From NCBI RefSeq assembly GCF_002849655.1, contig NZ_PDNW01000002.1:1-64000 (forward strand): a DNA stretch of 64,000 nucleotides. Direction: 5' to 3'. The stretch is from Pollutimonas subterranea (GTDB lineage: Bacteria; Pseudomonadota; Gammaproteobacteria; Burkholderiales; Burkholderiaceae_B). A program made the translations under genes and the position numbers. A model generated the notes under the pieces. It did not search any database. It was given only the letters and a program-made list of their open reading frames with translations, and had not been told where the DNA came from. Positions 1 through 9,023 of the stretch are shown piece by piece. Every line of letters starts with the position of its first letter. The first letter of the stretch is position 1.

Positions 1-80
1 GCCAACAGGCCTTTGGTTTCACTGCGCTTCGCCGTCTGCACCGCGGGTAAACCCTAGGTGTTGGAGCAGCGAAGAACGAA

Positions 81-110
81 ACTATAGCACAGGTATTTTG
101 TGCCGCGCAA
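81..110 (-). promoter_or_regulatory. Strong leftward promoter leaving the window
   Basis: On the minus strand a TTGCGC box (105-110) lies 18 bp upstream of TATAGT (81-86), and the -10 is preceded by TGC, an extended -10. Downstream the leader can fold (CTTCGC with GCGAAG) and I see no convincing ORF before the window edge, although a GTG with open frame exists close to position 20. The target lies left of position 1. A GC-rich structured leader behind a strong promoter would suit a stable RNA operon, but that is inference. Confidence 0.42.
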
Positions 111-212
111 ACGAAAAACGGGGAAATTAGCAGGAAAAACGGGGGATGACGATCGAAATTGGCGTAAGCTGTTGAAACAAAACGGTAAGATATTTTTAAC
201 CGGAACGAAATA

Positions 213-234
213 ATTTGGGGTCACGGGCCCAAAT
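213..234. repeat. Inverted repeat (hairpin) in the left intergenic region
   Basis: ATTTGGG (213-219) and CCCAAAT (228-234) form a perfect 7-bp stem with an 8-nt loop. There is no clear T-run on either side, so a terminator role is only possible. The rest of 111-450 is AT-rich and non-coding; I see nothing else recognisable there. Confidence 0.35.
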
Positions 235-450
235 CACGCGAAGGGGACGGAAAATGAGCTGTTCTCCCCGGTAAAATCTCTGGATGCGTGACATAAAACA
301 GCCCGGCGCTTCCCATACAGCTTCGACTATTGGCCTCCAGGCTAAGCAATACGATCTAAAAAAGTTTCCCCTATACCTACATATATAGATCCCTGCCCAA
401 ATAAGGCCTCTTCCCAGAGGACGTGAGCGGATCTGCGGCTATATCAAAGC

Positions 451-526
451 TCTCTACCTATATAAGATCTCTACCTATATAGAATCCCCACCCACCTCTA
501 TGTAGGATCTCTACCTATACAGGATA
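451..526. repeat. Short degenerate direct repeats upstream of GT25
   Basis: Copies of a unit close to TCTCTACCTATATAGGA begin at 451, 468 and 508, with a more degenerate copy at about 491-507 and a further related stretch at 371-392. The first two copies are back to back with 17-bp spacing. The block ends about 10 bp before the predicted -35 of the glycosyltransferase gene, so copy-number change would move or alter sequence just upstream of that promoter. No matching spacer structure, so not a CRISPR array. Confidence 0.6.
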
Positions 527-535
527 GATAGCGCC

Positions 536-563
536 TCGACCTCAAGGTGACGCCCACTATAAT
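536..563 (+). promoter_or_regulatory. Predicted promoter of the GT25 gene
   Basis: TCGACC (536-541) and a perfect TATAAT (558-563) are separated by 16 bp. Transcription would start near 570. This rules against the upstream GTG at 547 as the translation start, because that codon lies between the two promoter boxes, and supports the ATG at 598. Confidence 0.5.
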
Positions 564-597
564 CGGCGACACCCATACTCAATACTATTGCACGACC

Positions 598-1374
598 ATG
601 AATTCGCAAACGCCTTGTTTCGTCGTTAACCTTGACTCCGATACTCGGCGGCGCCGGTCAATGGAGGCGACGCTACAACGTGCAGGCGTGCGTGCTGAGT
701 TCTTCTCGGCCGTAGATGGCCGGCTCATGTCCGAGGATGTCCTTGAAAGTCATGTGGACCGCATAAAAGCCGAGAAAGAATACGGCGCGCTGGCAAAGGC
801 CGAGATAGGCACTTCGTTAAGCCATATCTATATATATAGGGAGATGGTGAAACGCAACCTTCCCTACGCTGTCATTCTGGAAGACGATGTTTGCCTGGAC
901 AGCGGCTTTGCCCGACTGCTCCAATCAGGGTCGGCCGATGCGCTTGAAAGCTTGTTTGACGCCAGTGTGGCGGTGATGATCCAGCTCTCACATGTGAATC
1001 GCGCCTATCGGCGCCCGGAAAAATCACTTGGATCGACTGCTTACGCGGCTGTCCGTCCCTATGGCGCGGTATGGTTGACCAGCGGCTACTTCATCACTCT
1101 GGCGGCGGCAAAACAGCTGGCCGATGGCTTGTACCCTGTATGGGCGGTCGCCGATTATTGGGGCCGCTTCCAGCAACTGGGACTGGTCGAGCTATGGGCG
1201 CTGACGCCCAATGCGGTGTGGGAATCAAGTGAAGCGCAAAACTCGAATATTTCGGCAGAACGCAAGGTGCGCCGCAAGTCGCCCAAGACATTGAAAAGCC
1301 GTTTACAACGCATAGGCCACGAACTTATCGTGAAACCGCTGCTAGTCAGGCGCCTTCCGAAAATTTCCACCTGA
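598..1374 (+). CDS. Glycosyltransferase family 25 (LPS/LOS-type) protein
   Basis: 258 aa. The N-terminus CFVVNLDSDTRRR is the typical GT25 opening (a beta strand followed by an Arg-rich turn), GTSLSH at 71-76 matches the family G-x-x-LSH signature, and LEDD at 94-97 is the family acidic motif. GT25 enzymes transfer hexoses, commonly galactose, onto lipooligosaccharide in the cytoplasm; the exact sugar cannot be read here. The ATG at 598 is chosen because family homology begins at once after it and because a TATAAT at 558-563 makes the upstream GTG unlikely; no clear Shine-Dalgarno is visible. Codons for HIYIYR (76-81) contain an uninterrupted TATATATATA run at 829-838, which could slip. The gene ends 53 bp before rng. 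Confidence 0.8.
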   Translation: MNSQTPCFVVNLDSDTRRRRSMEATLQRAGVRAEFFSAVDGRLMSEDVLESHVDRIKAEKEYGALAKAEIGTSLSHIYIYREMVKRNLPYAVILEDDVCLDSGFARLLQSGSADALESLFDASVAVMIQLSHVNRAYRRPEKSLGSTAYAAVRPYGAVWLTSGYFITLAAAKQLADGLYPVWAVADYWGRFQQLGLVELWALTPNAVWESSEAQNSNISAERKVRRKSPKTLKSRLQRIGHELIVKPLLVRRLPKIST

Positions 1375-1427
1375 TGCTCAGACAGCCTATAGTGGAAACC
1401 TGCTCACAGAATAAAGACAATCAGCAC

Positions 1428-2883
<1,456 letters not shown>

Positions 2884-2891
<8 letters not shown>

Positions 2892-3306
2892 CCGGACACA
2901 CTTCTGGGTGCAGGATAGCGTTGAACACCTGATCAACGCGGTTCTTTGTGGCGGTATCGCTATAGTAAGTATAGATCTGCCCTCTGGTCCGCGAGTCTTC
3001 CATCATGGTCGACTGATACTGGACCAGATCTACCAGCACAGCGTGTTCGAAATTTTCAGCACCCTCGGGCCTATCGATAATCGTGGCGTAATTCGTTTGG
3101 CGCGGGTCTACGGAAAAATGGGGTGCGCTGCCACATGCGTCTTTATGCTTGAACAAGGCCATCTGAATCTTGGGGAAGGTCAGCGGAATGGTACGCTCAC
3201 CCCGGGAATATTTTGGATCGCGCAAGTCGACCAGCCTCAGGCCTGCCGCACCCGCAGCGCAGCCGGCCAGCACCAGTGCGGCAACCATAATCGTCAGTTT
3301 CTTCAT
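2884..3306 (-). CDS. Small predicted lipoprotein, function unknown
   Basis: 140 aa. The start MKKLTIMVAALVLAGCA is a textbook lipoprotein signal with lipobox LAGC (Cys16), so the mature protein should be lipid-anchored in the periplasm or outer membrane. The mature part is soluble, with two further cysteines (in DACGS and EVCPAK) that could form a disulfide. I do not recognise the family. GGGAAG lies 6 nt before the ATG at 3306; an in-frame ATG at 3324, four bases after the msbA stop, is the alternative start but adds residues before the signal peptide. It follows msbA closely and is probably co-transcribed with it. Confidence 0.75.
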
Positions 3307-3327
3307 GTTGTTCTTCCCGTTCATTGT

Positions 3328-5109
3328 TCAATCCTCGTCCCGGAATTGCATGCGGTAAAGCGACGCATACAAGCCATTCAGTTCCAGCAATTCCTCATGG
3401 CGGCCCTGCTCCACTACCTGGCCGGCATCCAGTACGACGATACGGTCGGCTTTCTGGACCGTGGAGAGCCTGTGCGCGATAACCAGCGTCGTTCGCCCGG
3501 CCATCAGCAGTTCAAGCGAGGCCTGTACTTGCCTTTCCGATTCGTTATCCAACGCCGAGGTGGCTTCATCCAGGATCAGGATGGGCGCATTCTTGATCAA
3601 GGCCCTGGCAATCGCCAGGCGCTGCCGTTGCCCACCTGATAGCTGTCCCGCATTCTCGCCGACAGGCGTATCGAGGCCTTGCGGCAGGCCTTCGACAAAA
3701 GAAAGCAGATTTGCCGCATCAAGGGCATTACGGATTTCTTCACGGCTGGCTTCGTGCAGCGCACCATAACCCACATTTTCGGCGATGGTGCCTTCGAAAA
3801 GGACGACATCCTGGCTGACCAGCGAAAGTTGGGCACGCAAATCGCGCAAGGCGACATCTTTGACGTTCTGCCCATCGATCCGGACTTCTCCGCTTAGCGG
3901 ATTGACGAAGCGCGGCAACATATTCACGAGTGTGGTCTTGCCGCTGCCCGAGCGGCCCACCAACGCTACGGTTTGGCCCGGCTCGGCAAGGAACGACACG
4001 TTGGAAAGCGTATCGGTCTGCGAATTGGGGAAGCGGTGATAGACATTGCTGAATTCCACGCGTCCCTTTACGGGGAGGACCAGCGCTTGCGTTCCTTTGT
4101 CGTCCTCGGGCTTCTCGTCGATCAGCGTAAAGACACTTTCCGCGGAAATGAGCATGCGTTGCATGGCGCTTGCGATATTGGTCAGCCGCTTCATGGGATC
4201 GAAAATCTGGCCCAGGGCGGCCATGAAGGCCGCAAAACTGCCCACGGTAAGTCCTTCGGTATTGGCCTGGTACAAGGCGACCGCAATGACGGCCGCGACG
4301 GACAAGCCTACCGAGAACTGCGTCAACGGCGACATGGCGGCATCGGCGCCCGCTGCTCTCATGGCAAAGCGACGCAAGCGGCCATTGACGTACTCGAAGC
4401 GGCTGGCCTCGCGATCATAGCCATCGAACAGCTTGATGACGCGCTGGCCATCTATGCCTTCGCGCACCACGCGGGTCAGTTCGGCGTTCATGCCGATCGT
4501 TTCCCGATTGATGCGCCGCAACCGCTTGATGAACACCCGGGCAATCAGTGTGGAAATCGGCAGCATGATCAGCACGATCAAGGTAAGCTGCCAGGACATG
4601 TATAGCAGGACGGCGAGCAGGGCCACGACCACCAATGTTTCGCGGACCACCACCGTGATCACTTCGGTGGCCAGCCCGGTGACCGTACCGGCGTCTATGG
4701 TGAACCGATTCAGCAGGCGGCCGGAGTCGCCACGCTTGAAATGTTCGTCGGAGAGCCCCAGCAAGCGCTGGAACATCTCTTTGCGCAATCCAAGCAGCAT
4801 ATTGTTGGCCACCCAGGCAAGCAGATAGGTACTGCCATAACTGCAAACGCCGCGCAGGAACATCAGCCCCACGACAGCCAGTGGAATTGACCAGATGTAC
4901 GACGGTTTATTGCCGGAAAAGCCTTCGTCCAGCAGTGGCTTCATGATGATGGCGAGCGTCGGCTGCGTTGCGGCGGCCACGCTGACCAGCAATACCGCAA
5001 CCAAGACTGCCTTCCAATAAACCCCGACGCGAGTGTAGATCCGACGCCACAGTTCGAATTTAACGGGATCAGAATGAGACGAAGTGGCTTGAGAGGGAGA
5101 CTTCAACAA
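3328..5109 (-). CDS. msbA: Lipid A export ATP-binding/permease protein MsbA
   Basis: 593 aa half-transporter, the MsbA length. The N-terminal 320 residues hold six predicted membrane helices (ABC_membrane); the nucleotide-binding domain follows with Walker A GRSGSGKTT (385-393), signature LSGGQRQR (from 490), Walker B ILILDEATSALD and the IAHRLST H-loop. It flips lipid A-core across the inner membrane; the flanking GT9 and nearby glycan genes fit that role. The reading frame has a stop immediately upstream of TTG at 5109 and no in-frame ATG close by, so translation must start at a TTG (5109 or 5106). TATATAAG about 10 nt upstream could be a -10, which would leave only a very short leader. Confidence 0.93.
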   Translation of the reverse strand: MLKSPSQATSSHSDPVKFELWRRIYTRVGVYWKAVLVAVLLVSVAAATQPTLAIIMKPLLDEGFSGNKPSYIWSIPLAVVGLMFLRGVCSYGSTYLLAWVANNMLLGLRKEMFQRLLGLSDEHFKRGDSGRLLNRFTIDAGTVTGLATEVITVVVRETLVVVALLAVLLYMSWQLTLIVLIMLPISTLIARVFIKRLRRINRETIGMNAELTRVVREGIDGQRVIKLFDGYDREASRFEYVNGRLRRFAMRAAGADAAMSPLTQFSVGLSVAAVIAVALYQANTEGLTVGSFAAFMAALGQIFDPMKRLTNIASAMQRMLISAESVFTLIDEKPEDDKGTQALVLPVKGRVEFSNVYHRFPNSQTDTLSNVSFLAEPGQTVALVGRSGSGKTTLVNMLPRFVNPLSGEVRIDGQNVKDVALRDLRAQLSLVSQDVVLFEGTIAENVGYGALHEASREEIRNALDAANLLSFVEGLPQGLDTPVGENAGQLSGGQRQRLAIARALIKNAPILILDEATSALDNESERQVQASLELLMAGRTTLVIAHRLSTVQKADRIVVLDAGQVVEQGRHEELLELNGLYASLYRMQFRDED

Positions 5110-5228
5110 TTAACTCGCTTATATACTATTGGATGCGTCATTTTAGCGTTCTTGCCAGGGCATGACCCTGCATGCACCGTTGAACAAGAATATCAGCCAT
5201 CATACTTCCCCGCTACCGCCTGCAATAC

Positions 5229-6185
5229 ATGCCTACTCTTTCAGCTATCTATGTGCGTCTACCCAACTGGATTGGCGATGTCTGCATGAGCCTGCCCAGT
5301 CTGCATGCCCTGCTGAATACCCGCCTGCCCATCGTGGTATGCGCCAGGCCGTGGGCCCGGGACCTCCTTTCCGCCTATAAGCTGGGCGGATTCATAGAAA
5401 TGAAAGGCCGGTGGCGCGAAGACAGGGCCACCGTGCATGCGTTCCGCAAGAAAGCTCAGCACGCTCATCCGCGCGGGCTGCTATTGCCGGACTCCTTGTC
5501 CAGCGCCATGGTGTTCAAGTTTGCAGGCGTGCCAAGCGCCGGATATCGTGACGACGGCCGCAGCTTGATATTGCGCTGGCCCGTCAATAAGCCGTCTTCG
5601 CGCATGCATGCCGTAGAGTCCTGGTATTACATTACGAATCAGGCCCTGAAGCGATGGAATCAAACGCCTCCGCCGGCCAACCCTCCGTCTGCCCTGGATC
5701 TTCAACTGACGGACAAACACCGCGCCGAAGCACTGCAGGCACTGAACACCGCGGGTCTTGCCGCTGGGCAGTTCATTTTGATTGCACCGACCGCGACGGG
5801 ATTGCATCGGGGCAAAGCCAAAGTATGGCCGCATTTTGACACGCTGACCCGAAGACTGCAGCGACGGGGTTACCAAGTGGCCATGTGTCCCCCGCCCAGC
5901 GAAGCCGAAGCGGCCAGGACCAATGCACCCACCGCGATCACGCTTCCTCCGCTGCGCCTGGGCGCGTTTGCTACACTCACCCGACTTGCCTCACTGGTCG
6001 TGTGCAATGATTCGGGAGTTTCCCATCTCGCGGCGGCAACCAGCGCCCGGCAACTTTCCTTGTTCGGCGTCACACAGCGCGAGCGTACCGGCCCCTGGTC
6101 CGAGAACGCCAGTTGTCTGGGATCGTCGCACGCATGGCCCACCATCGAGGAAACGGAACAACGGATTCTCGCCCTTTTGCAATAG
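5229..6185 (+). CDS. Glycosyltransferase family 9 (heptosyltransferase-like)
   Basis: 318 aa. The N-terminus IYVRLPNWIGDVCMSLPSL is the WaaC/WaaF/RfaF signature (R-x-P-x-W-I-G-D, nucleotide-sugar transfer to Kdo or heptose), and CNDSGVSHLAAA near 260 is the second family motif for ADP-heptose binding. It should add a heptose to the LPS inner core in the cytoplasm. WaaF is the nearest reading because of the PNWIGD string, but I cannot separate WaaF from other GT9 paralogues by eye. It is divergent from msbA with about 120 bp between, and is followed 21 bp later by the ElyC-like gene. Confidence 0.82.
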   Translation: MPTLSAIYVRLPNWIGDVCMSLPSLHALLNTRLPIVVCARPWARDLLSAYKLGGFIEMKGRWREDRATVHAFRKKAQHAHPRGLLLPDSLSSAMVFKFAGVPSAGYRDDGRSLILRWPVNKPSSRMHAVESWYYITNQALKRWNQTPPPANPPSALDLQLTDKHRAEALQALNTAGLAAGQFILIAPTATGLHRGKAKVWPHFDTLTRRLQRRGYQVAMCPPPSEAEAARTNAPTAITLPPLRLGAFATLTRLASLVVCNDSGVSHLAAATSARQLSLFGVTQRERTGPWSENASCLGSSHAWPTIEETEQRILALLQ

Positions 6186-6206
6186 AAGAAAACTTAACGG
6201 CAGCGC

Positions 6207-6971
6207 ATGACACTATCGAGTTTCCTGACTAACCTCGTGATCCCCTTAAACTTGAGTATCACGCTTTTGGTGCTGGGCGTCGTGTTGTTCATGCTGCGGC
6301 AGCGCAAAACAGCCTTCTTCTTTGCCGCACTCGGCCTGGGCTGGGCTTTGTTCTGGTCGTTGCCTGCATCGTCGCTGTGGGCAGGCGGCCGGCTTGAGCA
6401 GCTTTATGCCCACACGATGCCGATGAAGCTGCCCAACGCACAAGCCATCGTGGTACTCGGGGGAAGCACGGCAAACAATAGATCGAACTGGTTCGAACCC
6501 TACGACAGCGACACGGCCACCGCCCGCGTCGATACCGCTGCCATGCTTTACAAGGCGCATCGCGCGCCGTTTATCATCGTGTCAGGCGCGGCGCTGGAAG
6601 GCAACATCAGCGAAGCGCAAATCATGGCCAATGCACTCAGGCAACTGGATGTTCCCCAACAGGCGATCATCCTGGAAAGCGGCAGCTACACCACGTACGA
6701 GAACGCGGTAAACACCAGCAAGGAACTCAAGCAGCGCAATATCGACCGCGTATTGCTGGTCACGTCGGCGCTTCATATGCCGCGCGCCATGGCCGTCTTC
6801 AAAAAGCAGGGCGTCGACGCCATAGCAGCGCCGTCAGCACCGCAAATCGTCGTACCCAGCGATCGCGGATTCTCGTTCTGGCAGCCCAGTATGCGGGCAT
6901 TACAGGCCAGCCGTTCCATCGTCAAGGAATATGTCGGGCTGCTGGTGTATTGGGTGCGCGGCTGGATTTGA
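6207..6971 (+). CDS. YdcF/ElyC family (DUF218) envelope protein
   Basis: 254 aa. Two N-terminal hydrophobic segments (about 10-30 and 36-58) are followed by a DUF218 domain: AIVVLGGST at about 81-89, the SGA loop, [11 protein letters not shown] and the [14 protein letters not shown] helix. E. coli ElyC has the same size and layout and supports envelope/peptidoglycan precursor (lipid carrier) homeostasis; that function is carried over from the family, not shown here. It is inner-membrane anchored with the DUF218 domain probably periplasmic. It sits just after GT9 and 2 bp before the cysteine-cluster gene, suggesting one transcript. Confidence 0.75.
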   Translation: MTLSSFLTNLVIPLNLSITLLVLGVVLFMLRQRKTAFFFAALGLGWALFWSLPASSLWAGGRLEQLYAHTMPMKLPNAQAIVVLGGSTANNRSNWFEPYDSDTATARVDTAAMLYKAHRAPFIIVSGAALEGNISEAQIMANALRQLDVPQQAIILESGSYTTYENAVNTSKELKQRNIDRVLLVTSALHMPRAMAVFKKQGVDAIAAPSAPQIVVPSDRGFSFWQPSMRALQASRSIVKEYVGLLVYWVRGWI

Positions 6972-6973
6972 AT

Positions 6974-7234
6974 ATGGAATGCCGCGCACATTGCGGTGCC
7001 TGTTGCATCGCACCATCCATATCAAGTGCGATTCCCGGCATGCCCGATGGCAAGGCGGCTGGAGTGCGCTGCGTCCAGCTGGACGAGAATGAACAATGTT
7101 TGATATTTGGCCATCCTGATCGCCCCAGCGTGTGCGCTTCCCTACAGCCGCAGCGCAGTATGTGCGGGGTAAACCGCGAACATGCCTTGCATTGGCTCGG
7201 GCACCTGGAAGCGCTTACGGCGCCAGGCAACTGA
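6974..7234 (+). CDS. YkgJ-family cysteine-cluster protein
   Basis: 86 aa. The start [11 protein letters not shown] has the C-x3-C-x2-CC pattern of the YkgJ / UPF0153 family, followed by conserved [14 protein letters not shown] and the C-terminal [12 protein letters not shown]. The clustered cysteines are presumed to bind a metal or Fe-S centre; no activity is established for the family. The ATG at 6974 is 2 bp after the preceding stop; an upstream in-frame start overlaps elyC and lacks family support. It probably closes the GT9-elyC-ykgJ transcript. Confidence 0.75.
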   Translation: MECRAHCGACCIAPSISSAIPGMPDGKAAGVRCVQLDENEQCLIFGHPDRPSVCASLQPQRSMCGVNREHALHWLGHLEALTAPGN

Positions 7235-7340
7235 GAGGTCCGCGCCGGCAGATCAGCATCCCTGGCTACTGGAGGATACAAAAAAAACCCCAGCGCAGGC
7301 CGGTGCAGCATGGCGCAAGAGTATAGTAATTCATGGAAAT

Positions 7341-7364
7341 GGCCGCCCCCAAAACAATGCGGCC
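7341..7364. repeat. Perfect GGCCGC/GCGGCC inverted repeat
   Basis: GGCCGC (7341-7346) and GCGGCC (7359-7364) flank a 12-nt A/C-rich loop in the 271-bp gap after the cysteine-cluster gene. It could be a factor-dependent terminator for the upstream transcript; there is no T-run. The remainder of 7235-7505 shows no ORF or clear promoter. Confidence 0.35.
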
Positions 7365-7505
7365 TGCAGGTGGAGTGCCGGGTCTAACAGCACGTTGACC
7401 GAAAGGCCATGTTTAGAATAATCCGCATATTCCAGAACATCCGGCGGGTTCTGCGTTCATCACTATGTCCGATTCAATTGGCGATAACGGACTATGGAGA
7501 TAACC

Positions 7506-8891
7506 ATGACGAATACCCAAGCCATTGCCACCGAAAAACTGAAGAACGGATTTGGCGGAGGGATCTTCCTGCCGGGCGACCCCTCATATGAAGATGCACG
7601 AAAAGTCTGGAACGCAACCGTCGACAAACACCCTGCGCTGATCGCGCGGTGCTCCGACACACAAGACATTACCCGTGCAATAAACTATGCACGAGACCAC
7701 GAAGTCTCACTTGCAATACGAGGTGGTGGCCATAACATCGCGGGCAATGCCATTTGCGACGATGGCATTGTCATTGACCTTTCCGCTATGAAGGCAGTAA
7801 ATGTGGTTCCCGCTGACCGCCGGGTTACCGTGGAAGGCGGCGCGACGCTTGCCGACATGGATGCCGCCACACAAGCCCATGGGCTTGCAACTCCGCTGGG
7901 CATCAACTCCACCACAGGCGTAGCAGGCTTGACACTGGGCGGCGGATTTGGATGGCTCAGCCGGAAGTTCGGCATGACGGTAGATAATCTGGAATCGGCA
8001 GAGGTCGTCACGGCAGATGGCCGACTGATACGCGCCAGCGAGACCGAATATCCTGACCTGTTCTGGGCGCTAAGAGGCGGCGGCGGTAATTTCGGCGTCG
8101 TCGCTCGATTTACCTTCAGGCTTCATCCAATAGGACCGGACCTGTTGAGCGGCTTGATGGTCTATCCGATTGCCGAGGCAAAATCAGTACTTCAAAAATA
8201 CCGCGACTTCATGGCCGCGGCGCCGGACGATCTTACCGTATGGACCGTACTGCGCCAAGCCCCGCCGCTGCCCTTCCTGCCACCGGAATTCCATGGCCAG
8301 CCCGTCATAGTCCTTGCAATGCTTTATATGGGCGACCCCGAGTCCGGTAAGAAAATCATTGAGCCTTTGCGCACGCTTGGCACCTTGGCGGGCGAGCACA
8401 TAGGCGTCCAACCTTATGTTGATTGGCAAAAAACCTTTGACCCGCTGCTCACGCCAGGAGCCCGCAATTATTGGAAATCCCATAATTTCGCGAAACTTGA
8501 GGACGGCTTGTTCGATATCGCTATCGAATACACGAAAACGCTTCCATCACCGCAATGCGAAATTTTCTTCGCTGCAATCGGATGCGCTACAACAGAACAG
8601 TCTCCCGACTATACGGCCTACGCCCACCGTGACGCGCAATTCATCATGAACGTGCACGGCCGGTGGGACGATCCCGCCGATGACAAGCGCTGCATAGCCT
8701 GGGCTCGCGACTTCTTCGCGGCCACGGCGCCCTTCGCCAGCGGTGGCGTCTATGTCAATTTTCTTACCGCTGAGGAAACCGATAGGGTGCGTAGCGCTTA
8801 TGGTCCGAACTATGATCGCCTGGCCCAGATCAAACGGAAATACGATCCCGATAATCTGTTTCGCATGAATCAGAACATCGCGCCCGCGTGA
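7506..8891 (+). CDS. FAD-linked oxidase (FAD_binding_4 plus BBE domain)
   Basis: 461 aa. A PP-loop FAD domain covers about 40-210: IRGGGHNIAGNA carries the His expected to bind FAD covalently, GVAGLTLGGGFGWLSRK is the second pyrophosphate loop, and a BBE motif (YGPNYDRLAQIKRKYDPDNLFRMNQNI) ends the protein. Berberine-bridge enzymes have a second covalent Cys in the second loop; here that loop reads STTGVAG with no Cys, so a single covalent bond is expected. Substrate unknown; relatives oxidise sugars, alkaloids or polyphenols. The ATG at 7506 has GGAGA five bases upstream; the earlier ATG at 7494 overlaps that ribosome site. No signal peptide. It stands alone, convergent with the glycan cluster. 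Confidence 0.8.
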   Translation: MTNTQAIATEKLKNGFGGGIFLPGDPSYEDARKVWNATVDKHPALIARCSDTQDITRAINYARDHEVSLAIRGGGHNIAGNAICDDGIVIDLSAMKAVNVVPADRRVTVEGGATLADMDAATQAHGLATPLGINSTTGVAGLTLGGGFGWLSRKFGMTVDNLESAEVVTADGRLIRASETEYPDLFWALRGGGGNFGVVARFTFRLHPIGPDLLSGLMVYPIAEAKSVLQKYRDFMAAAPDDLTVWTVLRQAPPLPFLPPEFHGQPVIVLAMLYMGDPESGKKIIEPLRTLGTLAGEHIGVQPYVDWQKTFDPLLTPGARNYWKSHNFAKLEDGLFDIAIEYTKTLPSPQCEIFFAAIGCATTEQSPDYTAYAHRDAQFIMNVHGRWDDPADDKRCIAWARDFFAATAPFASGGVYVNFLTAEETDRVRSAYGPNYDRLAQIKRKYDPDNLFRMNQNIAPA

Positions 8892-8923
8892 AGGGGCCAG
8901 CACGCCTACGCTCAAATAGAGGT

Positions 8924-9014
8924 ACGCCGCGGCTTCCGGACAATACCGACGAGCTGCGGCGTGCGATCGTCAGGTATCCGCAACGCCCGGCGCGCTGCAC
9001 GAAAACCGCGCCGG
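8924..9014. terminator. Two GC-rich hairpins between convergent genes
   Basis: First stem: ACGCCGC with GCGGCGT (8924-8930 / 8956-8962) plus an inner GCT/AGC pairing. Second stem: CCGGCGCG with CGCGCCGG (8987-8994 / 9007-9014), a perfect 8-bp match with a 12-nt loop. Both lie in the 132-bp gap between the convergent oxidase and glycosyltransferase genes, the right place for a bidirectional stop, but neither has a T-run. Confidence 0.42.
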
Positions 9015-9023
9015 CGGCAATGA

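Noticed and set aside
451-526. CRISPR-like repeat block
   Set aside because: Units are about 17 bp, degenerate, partly adjacent and without unique spacers or cas genes.
7266-7280. A-rich run after the YkgJ gene as an oppositely oriented terminator
   Set aside because: No stem precedes it on the minus strand and no minus-strand gene ends here.
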